A stretch of 64,000 nt of DNA from Thiohalomonas sp041685045 (GTDB taxonomy: Bacteria; Pseudomonadota; Gammaproteobacteria; Thiohalomonadales; Thiohalomonadaceae). Both the position numbers and the translations under genes were made by a program. How positions within the stretch are numbered: the first letter of the stretch is position 1; every line of letters begins with the position of its first letter. Below are positions 34,450 through 42,420 of the stretch, one piece after another. The notes under the pieces were generated by a model. The model saw only the letters and a list, made by a program, of their open reading frames with translations. It did no database searches and was not told where the DNA came from. The stretch lies in contig JAWLGP010000004.1 of NCBI GenBank assembly GCA_041685045.1, positions 1-64,000 of the forward strand. Direction: 5' to 3'.

Positions 34450-34764
34450 CTAGGCGCCCGCCTGCGGCAGGTTGCGCGCCATCTCTTTGAAGTGTGCCCA
34501 GTCGGTGGCCGGCCAGACTTCGCTGTGGGCGTGGCCGAAGGTGCGCACGATGGTGGAGAGTTTGAGCGCCGCGTCGTTGTCGGCCGCCTCGAAGATATCC
34601 ATGTAGTCGTAGGGTCCGGACACCGCGTAGCTGGCCACCCACTTGATGTTGCCATCCAGGGCGGAGCTGATGCGCGCCTTCACCTCGTGCTCGAGATTGT
34701 CCAGATTGCCGGGGGAGTTGAGTGCGCCGTGGGCCAGACGAGTCATCATCACATAGGTCTGCAT
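34450..34764 (-). CDS. GYD-domain protein
   Basis: The 104-aa product matches the GYD family of small dimeric alpha/beta proteins: MQTYVMMTRLAHGALN, KWVASYAVSGPYDYMDIFEA (the GxYD signature is GPYD) and IVRTFGHAHSEVWPATDWAHF. The function of the family is unknown. The stop codon lies inside a dispersed repeat motif. It is a single gene. Confidence 0.85.
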   Translation of the reverse strand: MQTYVMMTRLAHGALNSPGNLDNLEHEVKARISSALDGNIKWVASYAVSGPYDYMDIFEAADNDAALKLSTIVRTFGHAHSEVWPATDWAHFKEMARNLPQAGA

Positions 34765-34857
34765 GGTCCGTTCCTCCCTGAACGTGGGCCCGGACGTGGG
34801 CCTGTGGACCTTTCCCGCTGCCCTAAAGCCTAGCAGCGCAGACGCGGTGCGAGGGGG

Positions 34858-35247
34858 CTAATCCGTATCTTTCAGCAGGGATCGGCGACGCTTGATCTTG
34901 ATGGTCGGGCCGGTCTGTTTCTTCTCGGCCGGCACGGCATAATCGGTCGCCGCTTCCGGCGTCGTTTCCGGTTTTGGATCACGGCTCAGTTGCGGCCCGT
35001 TGCCGATGAGGGCGGCGATGGCCGACGGTCCCTCGGCATCCGATCTTGGCACCCGCCCTGCCGATCCCCCCCAGGCTTTCTCCGCAGCTGCGACATAGCG
35101 GGAGATCTCGCGCGGCACCGTGCCGGGCGGCAGGCTGACGATGTTGCGTACCTGGCCCATGGACATTTCCGCTACGAAACCGCCGGCATGGCTAATGAGG
35201 TTCTTGGAACGGTCGATACGCCAATCGCTGTCGTTCTGGTCGTCCAA
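34858..35247 (-). CDS. Hypothetical protein, 129 aa
   Basis: The product is hydrophilic, with a short ordered-looking N-terminal half (HAGGFVAEMSMGQVRNIVSL) and a Pro/Ala/Lys-rich, probably disordered tail ending IKIKRRRSLLKDTD. No signal peptide, membrane segment or known motif is seen. The start ATG at 35247 is the only good one. It may be a small DNA-binding or regulatory protein, but there is no direct evidence. Confidence 0.5.
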   Translation of the reverse strand: MDDQNDSDWRIDRSKNLISHAGGFVAEMSMGQVRNIVSLPPGTVPREISRYVAAAEKAWGGSAGRVPRSDAEGPSAIAALIGNGPQLSRDPKPETTPEAATDYAVPAEKKQTGPTIKIKRRRSLLKDTD

Positions 35248-35330
35248 TGTGCGCTCCGAATGCTTTTTCTAACGTGTAGGAGGGGATCTTTCCCTATCCG
35301 GTTCGCGCTGTCCAGTATTCTTGCGCAGTG

Positions 35331-36089
35331 CTATTGACGGGCGTCACCGAGGATGAAGATGTGCGTGTAATTGCGCTCCCCTTCCGGTTCGACCAGCTGC
35401 AGGCGTAGCGTGCGGGCCGTTTCCGCTTCCGCAGGAAAGAAAATGAAGCCATAGGCGATGTCGCCCGGCGCGATGCTGCGGTTCTGCAGCGACTTGTCGC
35501 GGAAGTCGGCCATCACCCGCTCGCGAGCCCGATCGCCGCTCGCCAGTCCGCCGGTGCCGCCGATCACGGCGCCGCCCGCAACCCCGGCCGCCGCCCCCTC
35601 GCGGGCGCTGCGGCTGATGTCTTCGCCGCTCACCACGCCGACCGCTGCCCCCACCAGGGCGCCGGCCACGCCGCCGAGAAACCCGCCGTAGGCCCCTTCG
35701 CGAAAGATCTGTTTGGTCTGCGCATACTGCGTGACCCGCTCGTAGGCGAAGCGTTCGTTCAACACCGGCCAGAGCCGACCCTGGGCGTCCTCGAGAAAGG
35801 TCTGAGACGGATTGATCACCAGCCGCGTGTCGCCGCGGTTGTCGAACACCACCTGGATCGGCAGCAGACCGGCATCGATGACGTCGAAGCCGAACGCTTC
35901 GCTGGCCGCGCGCTCTTCGGCGTAGGCCTGTGCCGCCACGATCGCGCCGGCGATGTCGGCGGCATTGTCATAGCGTTGCGGCAGCTCGAAGGGCACCGGC
36001 TGTGCCTTGTAGGCGGTGCCGCAGCCGACGAGCAGCGCCAGGCCCGACAGCAGGATCGTTCGCCACAGGTAATGCACGGGTGTGCTCAT
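35331..36089 (-). CDS. Lipoprotein with glycine-zipper segment
   Basis: From the ATG at 36089 the 252-aa product has a lipoprotein signal peptide with the lipobox LLVGC (Cys at about residue 23). The mature part contains a long Gly/Ala-rich stretch (FLGGVAGALVGAAVGVVSGE and AAAGVAGGAVIGGTGGL) like SmpA/YfeY-type glycine zippers that insert in the outer membrane. The C-terminal half looks like a beta domain (IAPGDIAYGFIFFPAEAETA). It is probably an outer-membrane lipoprotein of unknown role. It is divergent from the next gene. Confidence 0.82.
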   Translation of the reverse strand: MSTPVHYLWRTILLSGLALLVGCGTAYKAQPVPFELPQRYDNAADIAGAIVAAQAYAEERAASEAFGFDVIDAGLLPIQVVFDNRGDTRLVINPSQTFLEDAQGRLWPVLNERFAYERVTQYAQTKQIFREGAYGGFLGGVAGALVGAAVGVVSGEDISRSAREGAAAGVAGGAVIGGTGGLASGDRARERVMADFRDKSLQNRSIAPGDIAYGFIFFPAEAETARTLRLQLVEPEGERNYTHIFILGDARQ

Positions 36090-36186
36090 CGTCTCTCCCC
36101 CTTGGTCGGTTCCCGCCACGGCTTTCGTAAATGTAGTCGGGGCGCGGTTTCCTATTCTGAACGGGAGGCAAGCTGCGGGAGCGGAA

Positions 36187-36699
36187 ATGACCTCCATCGA
36201 CGTAATGAACGAGATTGCCCGGGAGGCCGCGCGATTGAACCGGCGCTGGGTGGGGGCCATGTTCGCCAGCGGCATCCTGACGGGGCAGGTGGCACTGGCG
36301 GTATTGGTGCCGGAACGGCCCTCCGTATCCGGGCTGGGTTTCCTGGTGGTCGGCGCCGCCATGCTCTGGTTCGCCTTCCGGCGCTGGTCGGGATTGCAGG
36401 CGGCCTTGGGCGGGCTCGAGGTCAGCAGCTGGCCGCTCCATCGCCCCACCCTGGTCCGACCGCGGCCGGTCGACTCCGTCGAACAGTATCGCCCCCTCGC
36501 CCGCTGGCTGGTCCCGGGTGCCGATCATCCGGCCCCTCACGGCCTGGTGAGCGCTGTGCAGGGGGTGCTGGAGCGGGACGAAGCCCTGGCGGGCAAATAC
36601 CGGGAGTGTGTGGCCTCAAACGGGACCTTGACCATCTACGATGCGGTCAACCTCCTCTATCTTGCGCAAGCCCTGGAGCGCCGCCCGGGAGTCTCCTGA
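36187..36699 (+). CDS. Hypothetical membrane protein, 170 aa
   Basis: The start ATG at 36187 follows GGGAG. Two hydrophobic helices (MFASGILTGQVALAVLV and GLGFLVVGAAMLWFAF) are followed by a soluble C-terminal domain of about 95 residues. No family is recognised. It is divergent from the lipoprotein gene, with which it shares a short intergenic region of about 97 bases. Confidence 0.6.
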   Translation: MTSIDVMNEIAREAARLNRRWVGAMFASGILTGQVALAVLVPERPSVSGLGFLVVGAAMLWFAFRRWSGLQAALGGLEVSSWPLHRPTLVRPRPVDSVEQYRPLARWLVPGADHPAPHGLVSAVQGVLERDEALAGKYRECVASNGTLTIYDAVNLLYLAQALERRPGVS

Positions 36700-36840
36700 A
36701 GCGGGCGCCAAGATGGCGCGATATCATGTAAAAGGCGCGCGTGGCAAGGGGGTCGAGTGACTTTGTGCACACGAAAGTGGCCGCCGGCAGGCTGCACCCG
36801 CCCATTGATGTCATTGTCGGCGGAATCGAACTGAATCAGC

Positions 36841-36974
36841 ATAACTCATTGATTAACAAGAACATTGAAAATTGATTAATTTGTGCTCAATTTGAGCGGA
36901 CGCACGTAGTGCTGCGCCGTTGCGCCGGGTTTCCGCAGTTCATGCACAGAGTTATCCACAGCTTTTGGGGATAA
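36841..36974. other. Origin-like AT-rich segment with an inverted pair of DnaA boxes
   Basis: An AT-rich block has ATTGATTAA twice (36848-36856, 36871-36879) and the palindrome GCTCAATTTGAGC (36885-36897). A consensus DnaA box TTATCCACA (36952-36960) is followed after 5 bases by TGGGGATAA (36966-36974), the complement of TTATCCCCA. There is no dnaA, gidA or other origin-linked gene nearby. It may bind DnaA without being oriC. The rest of 36700-37126 shows no gene. Confidence 0.45.
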
Positions 36975-37126
36975 CTGCAAAGCGCTTTCTGAGACAACCG
37001 CTTAGGGCCTGATTCGGAGAATCCACTTTAGATGGCGCACTATCCGTGCGGTATTTCGGCGCGCATCCGGAACGGGAAAGCACGCTACCCTGTGAGATAG
37101 TTCCCGAGTCTTCGCAGGAGGTCTCC

Positions 37127-37336
37127 ATGGCGCTTCCCGTCATCCCCTTCGTGGTCGGTCTGGCGGCCGGCTCGGCGCTCACCTATCTCTACAAACAACG
37201 CCACGGCAAGGTGGTCCGCCGCCGCTGGCCGCAACGGGAATTTTGGCGCGGATTCGGCTTCGATGGTCCGTCGGTGGACCGTGAACCGGTCGAGGACACG
37301 ATTGGGCTGGAGGAAAGGGCGACTGGAGGCCGTTAG
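37127..37336 (+). CDS. Small membrane-anchored protein, 69 aa
   Basis: The start ATG at 37127 is preceded by AGGAGGTCTCC. The N-terminus is one hydrophobic helix (LPVIPFVVGLAAGSALTYLY) followed by a strongly basic segment (KQRHGKVVRRRWPQREFW) and an acidic tail. This predicts a single-pass inner-membrane protein with a cytoplasmic tail, somewhat like YtxH-type proteins. No function is known. Confidence 0.6.
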   Translation: MALPVIPFVVGLAAGSALTYLYKQRHGKVVRRRWPQREFWRGFGFDGPSVDREPVEDTIGLEERATGGR

Positions 37337-37403
37337 GAGCGGTGAAGAGTGCACGGCTCTCCCTCACTCTTTCAGGGATTGCCGCGCAGAGCGCCGCGCA
37401 CGG

Positions 37404-37555
37404 CGTTCCCACGCGGAGCGTAGGAACGAGAAACTCTCCGGCTCGTTCCCATGCTCTGCGTGGGAACGCTGAATGGACGCTCTGCGTCTGGGGTTTGTGC
37501 CGGGATTGCCGCGCAGAGCGCCGCGCACGGCGTTCCCACGCGGAGCGTGGGAACG
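37404..37555. repeat. Triplet of REP-like palindromes
   Basis: Copies of the GTTCCCACG palindrome lie at 37404-37428, 37444-37468 and 37531-37555. GCGCAGAGCGCCGCGCACGG, seen in the 28.2-kb doublet, precedes two of them. They separate the small membrane-protein gene from the convergent multi-PAS kinase gene and may act as terminators as well. Confidence 0.8.
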
Positions 37556-37582
37556 AGAAACTCTTAACTCACGCGTCACCCC

Positions 37583-40387
37583 TCACGCATTCGCTGCTGG
37601 TGCGGCGGGATTTTCCTCAAAGCCGCCATTCGGCAGTGAAAAATAGAAGGTGGCGCCCTCGCCGACCCGCCCCTCGGCCCACACCCGGCCGCCGTGCCGG
37701 GTGACGATGCGATGGACGATGGCCAGGCCGATGCCGGTGCCTTCGAACTCCTGCAATCCGTGCAGATGCTGCGCCACCCCGAACAGCTTGTCGGCATACC
37801 GCATGTCGAACCCGACACCGTTGTCGCGGACGAAGTAGACCACCTCCTGCCCCCGGTACTCGCCACCGACTTCCACTTGGGCCGCGGCCGCCGGGCGGGT
37901 GAATTTGATCGCGTTGTCCAGCAGGTTGGCAAACACGCGCCGCAGCATCGGCGGGTCCGCCAGTGCCTGCGGCAAGTTGCCGACGTGCAGGTCGATGCGG
38001 CGTTGGGGGTGGCTGGCGACAGCCGCCGCCCAGGTCTCCCGCACCTGCGCAGCGACATCGACGCGGCGTTTGTTGATCGGGGCTCTTCCCAGGCGCAGGA
38101 AATCCAGCAGCCCGTCGATCTGTCGGCCCATGCGGTCGGTATTGTTGCGGATGACCGTGAGCAGACGTTGCCCCTCCTCATCGAGGGCGGCCGCATAACC
38201 GTCCACCAGCAGCTGAGAGAAACCGTCGATGGCGCGCACCGGAATGCGCAGGTCGTGGGAAACGGTGTAGCTGATCCCCTCCAGCTCCCGCACCGCGGCT
38301 TCGAGTTGCGCGGTGCGTTCGGCGACCCGCTGTTCCAGTTTCGTGTTGAAGTTTCTGAGCTCCTGTTCGATGCGCTTGCGCACGCTGATGTCGCGGGCGG
38401 CGGCGAACACACCGACGGGGTGGCCGGACTCGTCCCGGTAGACGGTCGCGTTGTAGAGCACCGGTGTGGCGCCGCCTTCGCGGTGCAGCAGATCGAGCTC
38501 GTAGTCGGTGACGCGTCCCTCCCGAAACGCCAGCCGGTAGCCGTGGCGGGCCCGTTCGGGATCGGCGAAATAGTCGGCGAAGTCGGTGCCGAGCAGTGTC
38601 TGTCGGCGGTGCCCTGTGGCGGCCTCGGTCGCCGCATTGAGATCCATGATCCGTCCGTCCGCGCCGATGATCACCATCGGATCCAGGCTCGCCTCGATCA
38701 AGCCGCGGTTGTAGGCGTTGGCGGTGCGCAGTGCATCCTCCATCCGCTTTCTGTCGCTGAGGTCGACCGCAATCGCGACACCGCCCTCGCGGCCCGGCAG
38801 CTTGGAGCTGCGGATGAGTAGCGGCACCCGCAGTCCGTCCTTGCGGACGTACTCCTTTTCGTACGGGGTGCAAAGGGGCTTGCCGCTGGCCAGTTCATCT
38901 AGGGCCCACTGATCGCGTTCGCGGAATTCCTGCGGCGTCAGTGCGCTCCAGTCGACTTCGCCCCGCTTCAGCTCTTCCCGTGTGTAGCCGATCAGGGCGA
39001 GATAGGCATCGTTTGCCTCGCTGATCCGCCCGTCCGCTTCCCAAAAGGCAATGGGGATCACGTTGGAGTGATAGATCGCCCGGAATTTCGCCTCGCTCTG
39101 CTCCAGCGCCGTTTCGGCGCGGCGGCGGTCGGTGATGTCCCAGAAGGTCACCACCGCGCCGGCGGTCCATCCGCCTTCGCGTATCGGATTGGCGACGTAC
39201 TCCACCGGAAAAGGTTGTCCGTCCCTTCGGCGCATGAACAGCCCGCTGCCATGCTGGTAGCGTCCGCTCCGGACCGCCTCCTCCAGGGCGGCTCCCGAAT
39301 CGGGTGTGTCACCACCCTCCCCGCCCTGCTGCACGAGCCCTTGCAGCGTGCGCCCGACCAGCTCGTTCGGCCGATAGCCGAGCAGACTGGCGGCAAATGG
39401 ATTGGCGAACGTGCACTGCCCCCTGACATCGAACGCGATGACCCCCGCGCCCGTCGCATTCAGCACGACACGATTGCCCCGGCTCGCCCGCAACTGCTCC
39501 TGCTCGGCGCGTCGACTCTCCTCCACCGGGCGGACCGTGGCCAATACGCCGACGATGCTGCCGAGGTCGTCCCGGTAGACGGTGGCGCTGCAGAGCACGG
39601 GCGTACCCGCCCCTTGGGCATCGCGCAACTCCAGCGGCTGATCCCGCACGGTCGACTGCCAAAACGCCTGCCGGTACGCCATGCGTGCGCTGTCGGGATC
39701 GAGGAAGTAGTCGGGGAAAGTACTGCCGATCAGGTCACTGCGGCGCCGCCCGAACAGGGCGACCGCGGCGGCGTTGGCATCGGTGACACGCCCCGTGGTC
39801 GCGATCGTGACGAGCGGGTCGGGGTAGGCCTCGATCAGACTGCGGTTATAGGCGTTGGCCACCCGTAGCGCTTCCATGGTGCGCCGGTGGTCGGTGATGT
39901 CCCGCAGGGTGCCGACCAGCCGCGCCGGTGCACCCGTGGCATCCGGTACCGCCTCCAGCGAGACTTCCATGGTCCGTTCCCGGCCATCTATCGGCCGCTG
40001 TGCGCGCAGTTCGAACCGTCCGGGCTGGTTGCTCTCGATGGCGGAGGCCGCTACCAGCCGCAACTGTTCGCGATCGTCGGGATGCAGCAATGCCAGCAGG
40101 GCTTCGATGCGCGGTTCGAGACCGGCCTCTCCGCAACCGAGCAGCTGAAGCAGTTGGTCCGACCAGTGGCTCGCACCAGAAGCCAGATCCCAGTCCCAAA
40201 AGCCGATACCGGCCAGGGACTGCAGGCGCCGCAACTCCTGCTCGGCGGTTCCAAACGGGGCCAGGCGATCGCTGTCTGCCGGAGACCGAGGGTCATGGCG
40301 GGGCCTTGCCGGCCGGTGTGATTTCCCGGCCGGTTCAGGTTGGTTTGCGCCGCCCTTGTGGTTCCGGGTCTGTTTTCTCAACGGCAA
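37583..40387 (-). CDS. Multi-PAS sensor histidine kinase, 934 aa
   Basis: The cytoplasmic product has about five PAS/PAC units in a row (landmarks GIGFWDWDLASG, LVTIATTGRVTDANA, GVIAFDVRGQCTFANP, IAFWEADGRISEAND, MVIIGADGRIMDLNA), a coiled coil and a phytochrome-type kinase module: H box YTVSHDLRIPVRAIDGF, N box NLLDNAIKFTRP, G boxes DNGVGFDM and GTGIGLAIVHR. It has no membrane segment. It is the last gene of the kai-centred cluster, 11 bases after the GAF-sensor gene. Two of its PAS units (the second and fifth) are strongly alike (NAYNRSLIEA and NAYNRGLIEA), which suggests internal duplication. Confidence 0.93.
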   Translation of the reverse strand: MPLRKQTRNHKGGANQPEPAGKSHRPARPRHDPRSPADSDRLAPFGTAEQELRRLQSLAGIGFWDWDLASGASHWSDQLLQLLGCGEAGLEPRIEALLALLHPDDREQLRLVAASAIESNQPGRFELRAQRPIDGRERTMEVSLEAVPDATGAPARLVGTLRDITDHRRTMEALRVANAYNRSLIEAYPDPLVTIATTGRVTDANAAAVALFGRRRSDLIGSTFPDYFLDPDSARMAYRQAFWQSTVRDQPLELRDAQGAGTPVLCSATVYRDDLGSIVGVLATVRPVEESRRAEQEQLRASRGNRVVLNATGAGVIAFDVRGQCTFANPFAASLLGYRPNELVGRTLQGLVQQGGEGGDTPDSGAALEEAVRSGRYQHGSGLFMRRRDGQPFPVEYVANPIREGGWTAGAVVTFWDITDRRRAETALEQSEAKFRAIYHSNVIPIAFWEADGRISEANDAYLALIGYTREELKRGEVDWSALTPQEFRERDQWALDELASGKPLCTPYEKEYVRKDGLRVPLLIRSSKLPGREGGVAIAVDLSDRKRMEDALRTANAYNRGLIEASLDPMVIIGADGRIMDLNAATEAATGHRRQTLLGTDFADYFADPERARHGYRLAFREGRVTDYELDLLHREGGATPVLYNATVYRDESGHPVGVFAAARDISVRKRIEQELRNFNTKLEQRVAERTAQLEAAVRELEGISYTVSHDLRIPVRAIDGFSQLLVDGYAAALDEEGQRLLTVIRNNTDRMGRQIDGLLDFLRLGRAPINKRRVDVAAQVRETWAAAVASHPQRRIDLHVGNLPQALADPPMLRRVFANLLDNAIKFTRPAAAAQVEVGGEYRGQEVVYFVRDNGVGFDMRYADKLFGVAQHLHGLQEFEGTGIGLAIVHRIVTRHGGRVWAEGRVGEGATFYFSLPNGGFEENPAAPAANA

Positions 40388-40398
40388 TTTCCGTTTTG

Positions 40399-41343
40399 TC
40401 AGGGACTGGACTTCTGTCCCCCGCTGGCTTGTCGTGCCTGCTGGCGCGCCTGGGCGGCAAGGAACTGCCTGATGGCCTGTTGCAGATCGCCGGCAGCCTC
40501 CTGCAGACGGCGCCCCGACTCCTCGGCCTCATAGCGCCGTTCCGCTTCCTCGATGGCCTCACCGGCGCTTTCGATGAAGTGACGCTGCAGCGGAGTCAGT
40601 TCCACCTGCTGGGCCAGCAACTTCAACACACCGTGGGCGGCGTGCAGGTGATTGTCGATCTCGCCGAGGGTGGCGATCGCCTCCGGTCCGGCCGCTGTCC
40701 CGGCCAGAGCCTCTTCAATGGTTCGGGCCACCCGCAGGATCCAGCCCCAGGTGTGGATCTGTATCCGGTCGTTGGGTACCGACAAGTCGATGGCGCCGAT
40801 GATGGTGCCATCGGGTCCGCTGACGGGAATGCCGATGCAGGTCCAGCCGACGTAATCCTCCACCAGGTGTTCCGGCCCGATCAGAATCACCGGCTGGCCG
40901 ATCGCGAGGGCGGTTCCGCCGCCATTGCAGCCGAGATCACGTTCGTGCCACGAGGCGCCCTCAAACAGGTTGGAGCCCTCGCTGGCGATCCTGGCCGCCA
41001 CCGGGTCGGTCAGCAACCGCAGCAATACGGATTCCCTGTTCAGCAACACCAGCATGTGCGGCAGGTCGCCGAGCGCGATGTTGGCGGCCTGCAAAATCGG
41101 ATCGGCCGTTTCAAACAGCGCCCCGTCCTGCTCCCTTGCCTGCGCCAGTCGCTCCGGGTCGAACGCCTGCGCCTCCACCCGTCGCGGGTCGATGCCGTAT
41201 TCCTGGCAGCGTCGCCAGGAGTCCCAGACCACCGGCCGCACCGTGGGCAGGACCTGACCGAATTGAACGTAGACCTCCCGGGCGGCATACAGGTCCTGCA
41301 TCTGTTTCTGCAACTCGGAGTGGTGACGGGTTGAGGTTGCCAT
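40399..41343 (-). CDS. AcoR-like GAF sensor protein without an output domain
   Basis: The first about 230 residues match the N-terminal sensor of AcoR-type sigma-54 activators: VRPVVWDSWRRCQEYGIDP, SVLLRLLTDP, GASWHERDLGCNGGGTALAI and DYVGWTCIGIPVSGPDGTII. The AAA+ and DNA-binding domains are missing; instead the protein ends in helical segments (AEESGRRLQEAAGDLQQAIR). I chose the ATG at 41343, which has GGAG 8 bases before it; a TTG at 41355 is possible. It is embedded in the kai-centred operon. It may present a ligand signal to the neighbouring kinases. Confidence 0.85.
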   Translation of the reverse strand: MATSTRHHSELQKQMQDLYAAREVYVQFGQVLPTVRPVVWDSWRRCQEYGIDPRRVEAQAFDPERLAQAREQDGALFETADPILQAANIALGDLPHMLVLLNRESVLLRLLTDPVAARIASEGSNLFEGASWHERDLGCNGGGTALAIGQPVILIGPEHLVEDYVGWTCIGIPVSGPDGTIIGAIDLSVPNDRIQIHTWGWILRVARTIEEALAGTAAGPEAIATLGEIDNHLHAAHGVLKLLAQQVELTPLQRHFIESAGEAIEEAERRYEAEESGRRLQEAAGDLQQAIRQFLAAQARQQARQASGGQKSSP

Positions 41344-41372
41344 AATGTTCTCCAAACGCCTCTCGGCCCCGC

Positions 41373-41972
41373 TTACGGGTTTGCTTTCCGGCTGTTCCCG
41401 TCGTTGTCGGGGATATCCGGTTTGATACTTAGCTGCCTTTCCAGTTCTTCGACCCGCTGACGAAGCGCGGCGTTCTCCTTCTTCAACTGCACCATCCGCA
41501 GTTCGCGGCCGACCATCACCCGATTGAGCCGTTCCACCTCGTCCAGACGTTCGCGCAGTTCCGCTTCCGCCTTGCGCCGCTGCGCCCCCGCCTCCGCCTC
41601 CCGCAGGGCACGTTCCACCGCCGGCACCAGCTTGGAGAGCCGGTCCTTGAGCACATAATCGGTGGCGCCGCGATGCAGGGTGTCGATGGCAAACTCCTCA
41701 CCCATCGCACCGGTGACGAAGATGAAGGGCACACCGGGTGCCCGCTCCCGGGCGATGGCGAGGGCCGAAAAGCCGTCGAAGGCGGGCAGCTTGTAGTCGG
41801 CCAGAATCACCTGCGGTGCGAACGTGTGGAGCGCCTGCAGAAACTCGGGTTCGGACGAGACGCGACGGGTGACAACGCCCCCGCTCACCCCGCGCAGCTC
41901 ACGCTCGATCAGTTCGGCATCGGTCGGCACGTCCTCCAGCATCAGCGCCCGGATGGGTTGCGGTTGCCCCAT
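41373..41972 (-). CDS. Response regulator with C-terminal coiled coil
   Basis: The 199-aa product has a receiver (acidic residues in ALMLEDVPTDAEL, phospho-acceptor Asp in VILADYKLPAFDG, Lys in DYVLKDRLSKLVPA) followed by about 70 residues of heptad-like helix (RRKAEAELRERLDEVERLNR) and no DNA-binding domain. It probably works through protein contacts. It is 4 bases from the upstream response regulator, in the same operon. Confidence 0.92.
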   Translation of the reverse strand: MGQPQPIRALMLEDVPTDAELIERELRGVSGGVVTRRVSSEPEFLQALHTFAPQVILADYKLPAFDGFSALAIARERAPGVPFIFVTGAMGEEFAIDTLHRGATDYVLKDRLSKLVPAVERALREAEAGAQRRKAEAELRERLDEVERLNRVMVGRELRMVQLKKENAALRQRVEELERQLSIKPDIPDNDGNSRKANP

Positions 41973-41976
41973 GTCG

Positions 41977-42420
41977 TCACTCCTTCGGCGGGCGATTGGT
42001 CAGCAGCCAGTAGAAACCGAGCTCCGCCACCGTCCTGGCGAACTCATCAAAGCCTACCGGCTTGGCGATGTAGCTGTTGACGCCGAAGCGATAACTCTCG
42101 GTGATGTCGCGATCCTCCTTGGAGGAGGTCAGCACAACCACCGGAATGGTTTGGGTCCGGGTGTCGGCCTTGAGCCGTCGCAACACCTCGAGGCCATCGA
42201 TCTTCGGCAGGCGCAGGTCCAGCAGAATCACCTTCGGCACATCATGCACCTGTCGATTGGCGTAGGCTCCCTGGGCAAACAGGAAATCGAGTGCTTCCGC
42301 GCCATCTTTCACCCAGACCAGTTTGTTGGCGAGGTTCTGTTTTTTCAGGGCGTGGATGGTCAGCTCGGCATCGGATGGCATGTCCTCCACCAGCAGGATC
42401 TCCACCTCTTCATTCGCCAT
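41977..42420 (-). CDS. Single-domain response regulator (Rcp1-like)
   Basis: The 147-aa product is a lone receiver of the type paired with phytochrome-like kinases: ILLVEDMPSDAELTIHALKK, the phospho-acceptor Asp in VILLDLRLPKIDGLEVL, and Lys in YIAKPVGFDEFARTV. The start ATG at 42420 overlaps the kinase gene by 11 bases, so it is very likely the direct partner of that 1056-aa kinase. Confidence 0.94.
   Translation of the reverse strand: MANEEVEILLVEDMPSDAELTIHALKKQNLANKLVWVKDGAEALDFLFAQGAYANRQVHDVPKVILLDLRLPKIDGLEVLRRLKADTRTQTIPVVVLTSSKEDRDITESYRFGVNSYIAKPVGFDEFARTVAELGFYWLLTNRPPKE

Noticed and set aside
36952..36974. Chromosomal oriC
   Set aside because: Only two DnaA boxes were found and no dnaA, dnaN or gidA lies nearby; reported only as an origin-like site.
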